Assembly: GCA_015522385.1 (NCBI GenBank)
Contig: WAMJ01000306.1
Coordinates: 1 to 5,430 of the forward strand
Source of the DNA: Candidatus Heimdallarchaeota archaeon
Lineage (GTDB): Archaea; Asgardarchaeota; Heimdallarchaeia; Heimdallarchaeales; Kariarchaeaceae
Length of the DNA stretch: 5,430 nucleotides
Direction: 5' to 3'
Every line of letters begins with the position of its first letter. Within the stretch, counting starts at the first letter, position 1. Positions 1 to 5,415 of this stretch are shown one piece after another. Made by a program: the position numbers and the translations under genes. The notes under the pieces were generated by a model. The model was not told the DNA's origin. It saw only the letters and a program-made list of their open reading frames with translations, and did not search any database.

Positions 1-935
1 CCGAGGACGATTCCGAGACTTGCAAAGAATGAGCCGAAGTACCACATCGAGATATCAAGACCAGAACCAACCTCCGGTGGATCCAGATAGCCTAGTATAT
101 AAGGGAACATGTATCCAAGTACAGTTACCAAGAAAATAAGTACAGACTTCTCGAATTCTCTCGCATAGAATGAAGATGCTTCACCTGCTGTAGCAATTCC
201 AATAGCCGCGGACAGCTGGTAGATTGCCATCCAGAGATAGTACTCCCTCTTATCCTCCTCGCTCAGACCCACCAACTCCGTCACGAGAGCTGCGATGATC
301 GAATACACCAATGCCGAGAGTACCAGTAGGAATCTATCCCCGCGAGTTGTCGGTCCGCCATCCAAGAGGAGCGTGAACATCATGGCAGTACCTGCCTCGA
401 AGACGCCCAGTACCCTCATCTGATCGTAGGCCAGACCCTGTCCAATACCGAGTGTCTCAATCGTGATCGTGGGGTAGATCAGAGGGAGGTAGAAATTGAG
501 GATCTTATTGCCGTTGACAAGAACCGACAGTGAGAAGAGGTCATTCAACCTCACCTCAAGTTGGTTACCTCCCAGAGAAATAATTGATCCCTCCCTCGAT
601 ATTGGCACTCCTGTAATCGTCGAGATGAGGACTGAGAACATCTGCATCATCATACCGATCTGATCGAGCATGGAATTGAGGATAGGGAGCAGTAATTCTT
701 CGCCTATAAACGCTCCTGCACTCTTGACCCCATCCCAAGCCGTGCTCAGCCCGTCCTTTACCGCCTGCACTGCTGAGGTTACTCCAGTAAAGATGCCTGC
801 AACAACATCCGCAAGGGTCTGGTCCCCCATGATCTGGTTCCAGAGTGTGGATACCCAGAGGTTATGCGTGAATTCTGCGCGGATTATATCTGGCTGAGTG
901 TAGAGTGGATCAACGGCCCGAATCATGAAACCCAT
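1..935 (-). CDS. L1: large multi-pass membrane protein of tandem L/S family, 3' end outside window
   Basis: Function not recognised. The frame is open from an ATG at 935 to the left edge (311 complete codons), so about the last 50 residues, judged from L3, are missing. The start MGFMIR matches the MGF start of L2 and L3, and GATGAACTA stands directly before it. Residues 1-80 are soluble and include the family module: W32, T40, FTG at 49-51, WDG at 67-69 and a heptad of hydrophobic residues at 45-70. Hydrophobic, probably membrane-spanning segments follow near 83-107, 175-190, 201-222, 232-250, 262-282 and 294-312. A polar stretch at 111-135 (PISREGS..SLGGNQLEVRLND) lies between the first two. 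It aligns with L3 over the whole visible length without net gaps; divergence is concentrated at residues 10-40 and 245-290. Residues 20-27 (AEFTHNLW) resemble L2 (TEFTHNHG), not L3, which suggests a recombinant. The S partner expected downstream is off the window. That this is a real gene is near certain; the function is unknown. Confidence 0.88.
   Translation of the reverse strand, partial: MGFMIRAVDPLYTQPDIIRAEFTHNLWVSTLWNQIMGDQTLADVVAGIFTGVTSAVQAVKDGLSTAWDGVKSAGAFIGEELLLPILNSMLDQIGMMMQMFSVLISTITGVPISREGSIISLGGNQLEVRLNDLFSLSVLVNGNKILNFYLPLIYPTITIETLGIGQGLAYDQMRVLGVFEAGTAMMFTLLLDGGPTTRGDRFLLVLSALVYSIIAALVTELVGLSEEDKREYYLWMAIYQLSAAIGIATAGEASSFYAREFEKSVLIFLVTVLGYMFPYILGYLDPPEVGSGLDISMWYFGSFFASLGIVL
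1..935 (-). repeat. Direct repeat unit, copy in L1 (partner 4481-5415)
   Basis: The DNA of L1 aligns with that of L3 at a constant offset of 4480 bases to the window edge. Long stretches are near identical even at synonymous sites; for example 559-610 is a perfect match to 5039-5090. Differences concentrate in two patches, about 80-200 and 815-935. This is a gene-scale paralogous repeat, not a mobile element: no inverted ends or target duplications were seen. Confidence 0.85.
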
Positions 936-1095
936 TAGTTCATCCAGTGACGCATGCAAAAAAAGGTTTTCGAAGAAGAGGTTGATAATCCGAGGACACC
1001 AGTAGGTTTGATGGGGATATACCTTTTATTACATCATGGATATCGGTGATTAATCCAAAGATATAACACAATCCACTGTATCTCAACGCAGATAA
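936..1095. other. Intergenic region upstream of L1, no clear element
   Basis: A 160-base gap between the end of the S-like gene and L1. It lacks the 19-nt block found before mini-L and L2. On the minus strand it contains a run of seven T (964-958) about 23 nt before the L1 start, and TATA-like stretches (GGTATATCC near 1015-1023, TTATATC near 1060-1066), both far from the start. The T run could be a weak terminator or part of a promoter; neither can be decided by eye. No ORF or RNA gene was seen. Confidence 0.35.
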
Positions 1096-1518
1096 TTACA
1101 GCTTAGGTATGATGTCCTTTGATTGGGAAGATAATTCATCCTCCCTCGGAAACTTGAGCAGTTTTATAGTATAAATTAAGAGGTAGTAAGTATCGATTAT
1201 AAGAAATACAATTGCTGATGATAGTTTGTAATCATAGAGTAAAAAGAGGAACGGTATGGTCAAAATCCCCCAAATAGATAACAACAGACCCCACTCATAG
1301 ATTTTCTGTTCATGAATTCTAATGGTAGATAGACTATAACTGAACACAAGGTACGAGTTGGACTCGACCAATATCCCAACAATGAGTAAGGGGGTAGATA
1401 TTTCCCCGAATCTTGTGAACCTCTGTATGAAGAAATTTTTAGCCATAAAAAACATTACTACCACGAATTGATAGTAGAGGCAATTGAACACTCTGGACTT
1501 TAGAATTTTTTTGATCAT
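1096..1518 (-). CDS. S-like small membrane protein (140 aa) of the reduced cassette
   Basis: Function not recognised. The 140-residue protein has about four hydrophobic segments (near 10-27, 41-62, 75-95 and 99-121), a basic N-terminus (MIKKILKSR) and a polar charged C-terminus (residues 123-140). Its ATG overlaps the TGA of the preceding mini-L gene in an ATGA junction, and GGAGGT lies 10 nt upstream, so translation is probably coupled. By position it is the counterpart of S2 and S3. Sequence support is only weak: its last two hydrophobic segments can be laid over S2 residues 125-175 (a PF motif followed by hydrophobic runs and a YxLxYxxxLxxF-like pattern). It is 50-60 residues shorter than S2 and S3, which fits loss of the N-terminal membrane segments. 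The base composition is visibly AT-rich. Assignment to the S family is inference; the gene itself is well supported by start signal, junction and uninterrupted frame. Confidence 0.78.
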   Translation of the reverse strand: MIKKILKSRVFNCLYYQFVVVMFFMAKNFFIQRFTRFGEISTPLLIVGILVESNSYLVFSYSLSTIRIHEQKIYEWGLLLSIWGILTIPFLFLLYDYKLSSAIVFLIIDTYYLLIYTIKLLKFPREDELSSQSKDIIPKL

Positions 1519-1751
1519 TCAGTAGCCAACCTCCAGATGTAGGCTAGGATGAAGTGGTAGATGATGAGCATTATGATCTCCAACCTATAGGAGAAGTATT
1601 CCTGACGGCTAATAGTTAAAGCTATACCACTGAACGAGAATAGACCTACAATAAGTGCAGTAATACTTTCTGAGAATAGGCTGTAGTACGTGAATTGTGA
1701 ACGAGATGAGAGGGAGAACAGGAGACCACACTCTTGGATCACCTTACCCAT
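1515..1751 (-). CDS. Mini-L: 78-aa protein with L-like N- and C-terminal ends
   Basis: Function not recognised. The ATG at 1751 is fixed by an in-frame TAA four codons upstream, and the 19-nt block sits 18 nt before it exactly as before L2. The first residues MGKVIQECGLLFS follow the L pattern (MGFIIREVDSLYT in L3), and SQFTYY at 18-23 aligns with TEFTHN of L2, where the DNA shares cgtgaatt on the plus strand. The end, IIMLIIYHFILAYIWRL, resembles the final membrane helix of L3 (VMLIIMHAILFFVYSYL). About 280 residues between these ends are absent, including the heptad module and the inner membrane segments. Two hydrophobic segments remain, near 30-47 and 57-74. The most economical reading is an internally deleted L gene that is still in frame and still coupled to an S-like gene by an ATGA overlap. 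It may be functional as a small protein or be decaying; an unrelated small membrane protein remains possible. Confidence 0.68.
   Translation of the reverse strand: MGKVIQECGLLFSLSSRSQFTYYSLFSESITALIVGLFSFSGIALTISRQEYFSYRLEIIMLIIYHFILAYIWRLATE
1529..1534 (-). promoter_or_regulatory. Shine-Dalgarno site for the S-like gene
   Basis: GGAGGT on the minus strand, inside the end of mini-L, 10 nt upstream of the ATG at 1518. Together with the ATGA stop/start overlap it supports coupled translation of the pair. Confidence 0.7.
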
Positions 1752-1769
1752 AATGTCAGTTGATTATAG

Positions 1770-1788
1770 ACTTCAGATAAATGTTACC
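1770..1788 (-). promoter_or_regulatory. Conserved 19-nt upstream block, copy 1 (before mini-L), possible promoter
   Basis: The minus strand reads GGTAACATTTATCTGAAGT. An identical copy lies before L2, and in both cases exactly 18 nt separate the block from the ATG. The TATA-like ATTTATC inside it is centred about 28 nt before the start codon, the distance expected of an archaeal box A driving a transcript with little or no leader. A second similar stretch, TCAAGnAnGTCAA, lies just upstream of both copies. The repeat and spacing are seen directly; the promoter role is inference. It could instead be an operator or simply recent duplication. Confidence 0.55.
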
Positions 1789-1805
1789 ATTTGACGTGCT
1801 TGAAC

Positions 1806-1973
1806 TCAACGATTCTTCTTGATAGATCGAACGTGCACATAAGTAGGATCGATATTTACCAATCTTCTCAGATGATCCTTTTTAATCTCTGGAGCGTACT
1901 CCATCTGGGAGTAGAGAACGATCATCGCGATGGGTTTCTCTCTGTCCCCCCTCTCCCCTCCGGATACGCCTTC
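1806..1973 (-). pseudogene. Out-of-frame conserved C-terminal tail of S2
   Basis: Directly after the hydrophobic part of S2, the +1 frame is open from 1973 to a TGA at 1806. It encodes MIVLYSQMEYAPE (from 1925), which matches MIVLYFQMEYVPE at the end of S3. The DNA here is nearly identical to S3 and two of the few differences are synonymous in this frame, so this is the ancestral S reading frame. The annotated S2 frame instead gives an arginine-rich tail and stops at 1882. The shift must lie between 1925 and 1973; the obvious candidate is a run of six G (minus strand, 1951-1946), where five G would restore the frame. The tail continues past the motif with charged residues (KKDHLRRLVNIDP) before the stop. 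Mutation, sequence error and programmed frameshifting are all possible. Confidence 0.6.
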
Positions 1974-2496
1974 TCATGAAGGCAGTGAGCGAGAAGAAGT
2001 ACAGGGGATAGAAAGCGATTTGAGCGAATACTAATCTTGTTACATGATCTGGATTATCCAGAGGTACAGACAGTAGAGCAATGAGGTAGAACGGGAGTAC
2101 AAGCAATGAAGTAAGGACGATAGTATTAAATGGGTTTCCCCCCTCGCTCGTTAATTTGTCTCTTATCTCAGCCAAGAATGGTATGCAGAGGACGAAGATG
2201 ATCTCCTGTATGTAAAGGAAAGGGTTCAGAAGCACTATTCGATTGTAGTAATATAATGCTAGTGGAAGGAAGAGGAAGAACTGCTGGTACTCATAAACTG
2301 GACGTATCCCTTGTTTTGAGTCCAAAATTGTAATCCCTATCGCCATGAGAACCGTGATCAAGGCGTCACCAGTTGCAATGAGAAAGAACAGAATAGCAGA
2401 ATCCTGGATATCCCCAAGAGTGCTTAACCTCATGAGGACCTCCAACATCAGGAGGTGAATGGTGATTCCAATCGATTGGGTGTGTAGTATCCTCAC
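1882..2496 (-). CDS. S2: small membrane protein (204 aa), C-terminus frameshifted
   Basis: Function not recognised. I choose the GTG at 2496. It overlaps the L2 stop in a GTGA junction and has GGTGATG 8 nt upstream, matching the coupled layout of the other cassettes; the ATG at 2562 would force a 70-base overlap with L2 and has no such support. The 204-residue product has about six hydrophobic segments (near 8-22, 34-57, 72-90, 95-109, 123-144 and 155-174), with charged loops between (for example 110-120, EIRDKLTSEGG). After residue 174 it turns into an arginine-rich hydrophilic tail (MRRRIRRGEGGQRETHRDD). That tail is probably an artefact of a frameshift, since the family motif MIVLYxQMEYxPE is encoded in the next frame immediately downstream. 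A corrected protein would have one further hydrophobic segment and about 230 residues. Probably a membrane partner of L2. The body is a solid gene; the C-terminus is doubtful. Confidence 0.8.
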   Translation of the reverse strand: MRILHTQSIGITIHLLMLEVLMRLSTLGDIQDSAILFFLIATGDALITVLMAIGITILDSKQGIRPVYEYQQFFLFLPLALYYYNRIVLLNPFLYIQEIIFVLCIPFLAEIRDKLTSEGGNPFNTIVLTSLLVLPFYLIALLSVPLDNPDHVTRLVFAQIAFYPLYFFSLTAFMRRRIRRGEGGQRETHRDDRSLLPDGVRSRD

Positions 2497-3608
2497 TGTT
2501 CGCTCATCACCCGGTAGTAGTTCGCGAAGAAAAGATGAATGCTTATCAACGCTGAGAACCATCCCAACTTAAGCGGGAATGACAATCCTTTAGAAAATGC
2601 GAGAATATGTCCAGCATAGGTTCCGATAGCCGTCCCTATTGCTTCTACACCTTTATCAGCTAGTGTCTCGAACAGACCCTTCCAATTTCCTTGAAGGATT
2701 TCTAGTATAGATTCAAAAATACCTTCTAATAATCCTTGTAACATTAATCCAATAACTGCCAGTTTAGAAAATTTCACTGAATTTATAACAATATTTGTTA
2801 CAACCTTTGCGATTATGCTATTTGGTACTGGAACTTGGTTATAAACTATATGCCAAGCTATCATGGGAATTGTCATAATAGCATAAGATATGGCAATATA
2901 GGTATTAATTTTATAAATCAGGTATGCCATGAAGGAATCCATGTTATAGACCGATTCAAATATAAACCATAATACCGGTACATAACTTAATAGCACCCCT
3001 AATGATCCCGCTGTCCCCTGTGCAGCAAAAGAACCAATCAAGAGATTTGGAAGAATGATTTCAAGTATCACTAAGATGGCAAAGGTCATCAACTGTTCTG
3101 ATGATATTGAGTTAGGGGACAGTGTCTCTAAATTCGCTAAGTCTGAAATTAGATCAAATCCAAAAGATATTTCCTCGGGAAATTCAAAGTTTATTGCAGT
3201 TGAATTTGAAAAGAAACCAGTTCCATAAACACCCGATCCAATCTGAATTTGACCGGTGGATAAGTACCTAATGTTCAAACTTGGTGTTAATACTGCAATC
3301 AATTCTACAATCGATTGGATAAATAATTCATTAGCTAAAAAAATTCCCTGTAGAATAGCAGGTAAAATTGACTTTGCGAAATAATGTCCACCCTCTACAA
3401 CTCCATCCCACGCATCACTCAGCCCCTTCTTCACCCGCTGCAGAGCGGTGGCCACTCCCGTGAAGATGACCGCAATAATATCTGCCAAGGTCTTGCCCTT
3501 CAGCACGGCGTCCCAGAGTGCGGATACCCCGTGGTTATGCGTGAATTCTGTACGGAATGTGCCTGGCAGGGTGTAAAGCGGATCAACATTCCGAAGCCTG
3601 AAGCCCAT
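2493..3608 (-). CDS. L2: diverged large membrane protein (371 aa) of the L family
   Basis: Function not recognised. The ATG at 3608 begins MGFRLRNVDPLYT, aligned without gaps to L1 and L3 through about residue 75: W32, KT at 39-40, IFTG at 48-51, WDG at 67-69, and the heptad I45 F49 V52 L56 V59 L63 A66 V70. Beyond that the sequence diverges, but the plan is kept: a hydrophobic stretch at 82-108, a polar beta-like stretch rich in Gly, Ser and Asn at 110-150, an ETL..EQL motif at 161-173 comparable with ETL..DQM of L3, then membrane segments near 174-198, 202-218, 226-255, 264-290 and 346-364. A Gly/Glu-rich amphipathic stretch (about 291-325) lies before the last helix and has no close match in L3. 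The first ~205 bases are GC-rich and L1/L3-like; the rest is clearly AT-richer, suggesting a recombination boundary near 3400. It is coupled to S2 by a GTGA overlap and preceded by the 19-nt block. Confidence 0.88.
   Translation of the reverse strand: MGFRLRNVDPLYTLPGTFRTEFTHNHGVSALWDAVLKGKTLADIIAVIFTGVATALQRVKKGLSDAWDGVVEGGHYFAKSILPAILQGIFLANELFIQSIVELIAVLTPSLNIRYLSTGQIQIGSGVYGTGFFSNSTAINFEFPEEISFGFDLISDLANLETLSPNSISSEQLMTFAILVILEIILPNLLIGSFAAQGTAGSLGVLLSYVPVLWFIFESVYNMDSFMAYLIYKINTYIAISYAIMTIPMIAWHIVYNQVPVPNSIIAKVVTNIVINSVKFSKLAVIGLMLQGLLEGIFESILEILQGNWKGLFETLADKGVEAIGTAIGTYAGHILAFSKGLSFPLKLGWFSALISIHLFFANYYRVMSEQ
2505..2511 (-). promoter_or_regulatory. Shine-Dalgarno site deciding the S2 start
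   Basis: GGTGATG on the minus strand, within the last codons of L2, 8 nt before the GTG at 2496. It pairs well with the 16S tail and, with the GTGA overlap, favours the GTG over the ATG at 2562. Confidence 0.65.
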
Positions 3609-3612
3609 TAGG

Positions 3613-3750
3613 TCATCTTTGGATCAACTTCAGATAAATGTTACCCTTATCTTGACATCCTTGAGACTGATTTACCCAGACAAAATGAATTCTTGAATTT
3701 AGTACACAGTTATGGTCGATATTTAGACTGAATTTCCTCAGCAGATCCTT
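3613..3750 (-). pseudogene. Possible out-of-frame C-terminal tail downstream of S3
   Basis: After the S3 stop (TAA at 3751-3749) the +1 frame stays open for 45 codons to a TGA at 3615-3613, ending 4 nt before the L2 start. It begins KDLLRKFSLNID, similar to KDHLRRLVNID in the out-of-frame tail of S2, so both S genes appear to derive from an ancestor with a charged C-terminal extension. Further on the resemblance fades. The open frame alone could be chance; the match to the S2 tail is the stronger argument. It may be only a relic, in which case S3 ends at 3749. Confidence 0.35.
3627..3645 (-). promoter_or_regulatory. Conserved 19-nt upstream block, copy 2 (before L2), possible promoter
   Basis: Identical over 19 nt to the block at 1770-1788 and at the same 18-nt distance from the start codon, although the 18 intervening bases have largely diverged. 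The internal ATTTATC is centred about 28 nt before the L2 ATG, suiting an archaeal TATA element. If it is a promoter, L2-S2 and mini-L/S-like would be separate transcription units with shared control. Confidence 0.55.
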
Positions 3751-4330
3751 ACTCGGTCTCTGGAACGTACTCCATCTGGAAGTAAAGGACGATCATTATG
3801 AGGTCATGGATCAGGATTGGTGTGATCAAGGTCATATAATTTAGAGATCTATATTGTCGGTAGTATAAATCGTTAATTTTTCTAAGTACAATCAGTGCTT
3901 TGGTTACTAACAATATTACAATTCGATACATGATATAAAATATTGTCGTGGATGAATCAATCCTCATGGCTATCCTTTTCAAATCTCGAAAATCGCGGAG
4001 GGAGACATCCCTCGTTTCATTTCTCACTCTGAAGAAGTAGAATGCAGAGGGAGAAATCACCAAGCAAATTGCCCAGTTCTTCATCGGGGTCATAATCATA
4101 ACAAGGGTGATGATAATCACCAAGATAGTATAAGTCCTATTATAGATGAGTTTAAAACCGTCCCTACTCCCTATTCCCATTCCGTAAATACCGTAGAGAG
4201 TTGTGACGATAATGGCAACAATCCGATATTCAATTCGCGCATGACCCCCTGTGACCAAATAGCTGAGGAATGATGTGATATATACTATTGTCAAAATGTT
4301 GACCAACATAGTCAACCGATCCAAGATCAT
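3749..4330 (-). CDS. S3: small multi-pass membrane protein (193 aa)
   Basis: Function not recognised. The ATG at 4330 shares its A with the TAA stop of L3 (TAATG), and GGAGGGATC lies just upstream, so translation is probably coupled to L3. The 193-residue product has about six hydrophobic segments (near 8-27, 36-54, 67-83, 86-100, 128-150 and 167-187). A long basic loop at 101-127 contains RVRNETRDVSLRDFRDLKR, and a second at 151-166 is rich in Arg and Tyr. The C-terminal motif MIVLYFQMEYVPE is shared at DNA level with the out-of-frame tail of S2, the best evidence that the S proteins are one family; outside it, S2 and S3 are strongly diverged. By context a membrane partner of L3. It could be a complex subunit, a chaperone or an immunity-like protein; the sequence does not say which. 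Confidence 0.83.
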   Translation of the reverse strand: MILDRLTMLVNILTIVYITSFLSYLVTGGHARIEYRIVAIIVTTLYGIYGMGIGSRDGFKLIYNRTYTILVIIITLVMIMTPMKNWAICLVISPSAFYFFRVRNETRDVSLRDFRDLKRIAMRIDSSTTIFYIMYRIVILLVTKALIVLRKINDLYYRQYRSLNYMTLITPILIHDLIMIVLYFQMEYVPETE

Positions 4331-5415
4331 TAGATCCCTCCACTAAGATAGGAGTACACAAAAAATAGAATAGCGTGCATAATTATCAACATGACCATGA
4401 ATTTATTATATTCTTCCATCTTCAGAGCATCAGTCACCAAGCTCGCACCCCAGGACATCACGGCCTTAGCACCTGTCACACCGAGGACAGTTCCGAGACT
4501 TGCAAAGAATGAGCCGAAGTACCATGTAGCGATCTCAAGACCAGATCCTGTCTCAGAGAGATCTAGAAAACTGTGAATTTTTTTAGCAAAGTAAACTAGT
4601 GAGTTTGCTATAAAGAGAAGCGCAAAGTACTCAAATTCCCTTGCTAATAATTGAGTTGCGTCAAGAGAGAGTACGATACCAAAAATCGCAGATAGCTGAT
4701 AGATTACCATCCAGAGATAGTACTCCCTCTTTTCGTCCTCGCTCAGACCCACTAACTCCGTCGCAAGAGCTGCGATGATTGAATACACCAATGCCGAGAG
4801 CACCAGTAGGAACCTATCCCCGCGACTAGTCATTCCGTCGTCCAAGAGGAGCATGAACGCCATGGCGACACCTGCCTCGAAGACGCTCAGTACCCTCATC
4901 TGGTCATAGGCCAGACCCTGTCCGATACCGAGTGTCTCAATCGTGACCGTGGGGTAGATCAGCGGGAGATAAAAGTTGAGAACCTTCCCGCCGTTGACAA
5001 GAAGGGACAGTGAGAAGAGGTCATTCAACTTGACCTCTAGTTGGTTACCTCCCAGAGAAATAATTGATCCCTCCCTCGATATTGGCACTCTTGTAATCGT
5101 CGAGATGAGGACTGAGAACATCTGCATCACCATACCGATCTGATCGAGCATGAAACTGAGGATGGGGGGCAGTAATTCTTGTCCCATGAACGCTCCTGCG
5201 CTCCTGATGCCGTCCCAAGCCTTACTTAGCCCGTCCTTCACCGCCTGCACTGCTGAGGTTACTCCGGTAAAGATCCCCGCAACCACGTCTACAAGGGTCT
5301 TGCTTGGGAGTACTGTCTCCCAGAGTGCGGATACCCAGGAGATATCCGCAATTCCATCGTGAACTTCTCTTGAACGGGTGTACAGACTATCTACTTCTCG
5401 AATTATGAATCCCAC
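4330..5415 (-). CDS. L3: large multi-pass membrane protein (361 aa), complete L family member
   Basis: Function not recognised. The start is a GTG at 5415, chosen because it gives the MGFIIREVDSLYT beginning shared with L1 and L2; the preceding bases CATGAACTA resemble those before L1. Residues 1-80 form a soluble module with no signal peptide: W32, KT at 39-40, IFTG at 48-51, WDG at 67-69, and a strict heptad V45 F49 V52 V56 V59 L63 A66 I70, which fits a coiled coil or amphipathic helix. Next come a hydrophobic segment near 83-107, a polar Gly/Ser segment at 111-135 and further membrane segments near 175-192, 201-224, 231-252, 262-279, 294-312 and 337-358. No catalytic or metal-binding motif was found. 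Charged residues cluster in loops, for example SEDEKREYY at 225-233. It is nearly collinear with L1 (offset 4480 bases). The stop overlaps the S3 start, and the two products probably form a membrane complex. Confidence 0.9.
   Translation of the reverse strand: MGFIIREVDSLYTRSREVHDGIADISWVSALWETVLPSKTLVDVVAGIFTGVTSAVQAVKDGLSKAWDGIRSAGAFMGQELLPPILSFMLDQIGMVMQMFSVLISTITRVPISREGSIISLGGNQLEVKLNDLFSLSLLVNGGKVLNFYLPLIYPTVTIETLGIGQGLAYDQMRVLSVFEAGVAMAFMLLLDDGMTSRGDRFLLVLSALVYSIIAALATELVGLSEDEKREYYLWMVIYQLSAIFGIVLSLDATQLLAREFEYFALLFIANSLVYFAKKIHSFLDLSETGSGLEIATWYFGSFFASLGTVLGVTGAKAVMSWGASLVTDALKMEEYNKFMVMLIIMHAILFFVYSYLSGGI
4333..4341 (-). promoter_or_regulatory. Shine-Dalgarno site for S3
   Basis: GGAGGGATC on the minus strand at the end of L3; the GGAGG core is 6 nt from the ATG at 4330. 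It resembles the archaeal consensus GGAGGTGATC with one base missing. It supports S3 beginning at the TAATG junction. Confidence 0.7.
4481..5415 (-). repeat. Direct repeat unit, copy in L3 (partner 1-935)
   Basis: The second copy of the L1/L3 repeat. Two such long, co-oriented copies about 4.5 kb apart could recombine to delete or duplicate the cassettes between them, which fits the varied contents of the array. Confidence 0.85.

Noticed and set aside
670..897. Plus-strand ORF of 75 codons with a similar partner at 5150-5362
   Set aside because: Both lie antisense to the conserved N-terminal part of L1 and L3. Their similarity follows from the minus-strand paralogy, they have no start signal, and the L frames are clearly the coding ones.
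958..964. Run of seven T (minus strand) as a terminator of the S-like gene
   Set aside because: It lies more than 130 bases beyond the stop and just before L1, with no convincing stem beside it; too weak to call.
1791..1979. Plus-strand ORF of 62 codons
   Set aside because: It covers the S2 tail and intergenic DNA in antisense, and has no ribosome site or protein-like features.
2497..2562. N-terminal extension of S2 from the ATG at 2562
   Set aside because: It would overlap L2 by 70 bases with no ribosome site; the GTG at 2496 has a strong site and the GTGA overlap.
3384..3611. Plus-strand ORF antisense to the start of L2
   Set aside because: It is in the same antisense position over the conserved L module; a shadow of L2 with no independent support.
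4391..4576. Plus-strand ORF of 61 codons
   Set aside because: Antisense to the C-terminal membrane region of L3, which is well supported by its match to L1.
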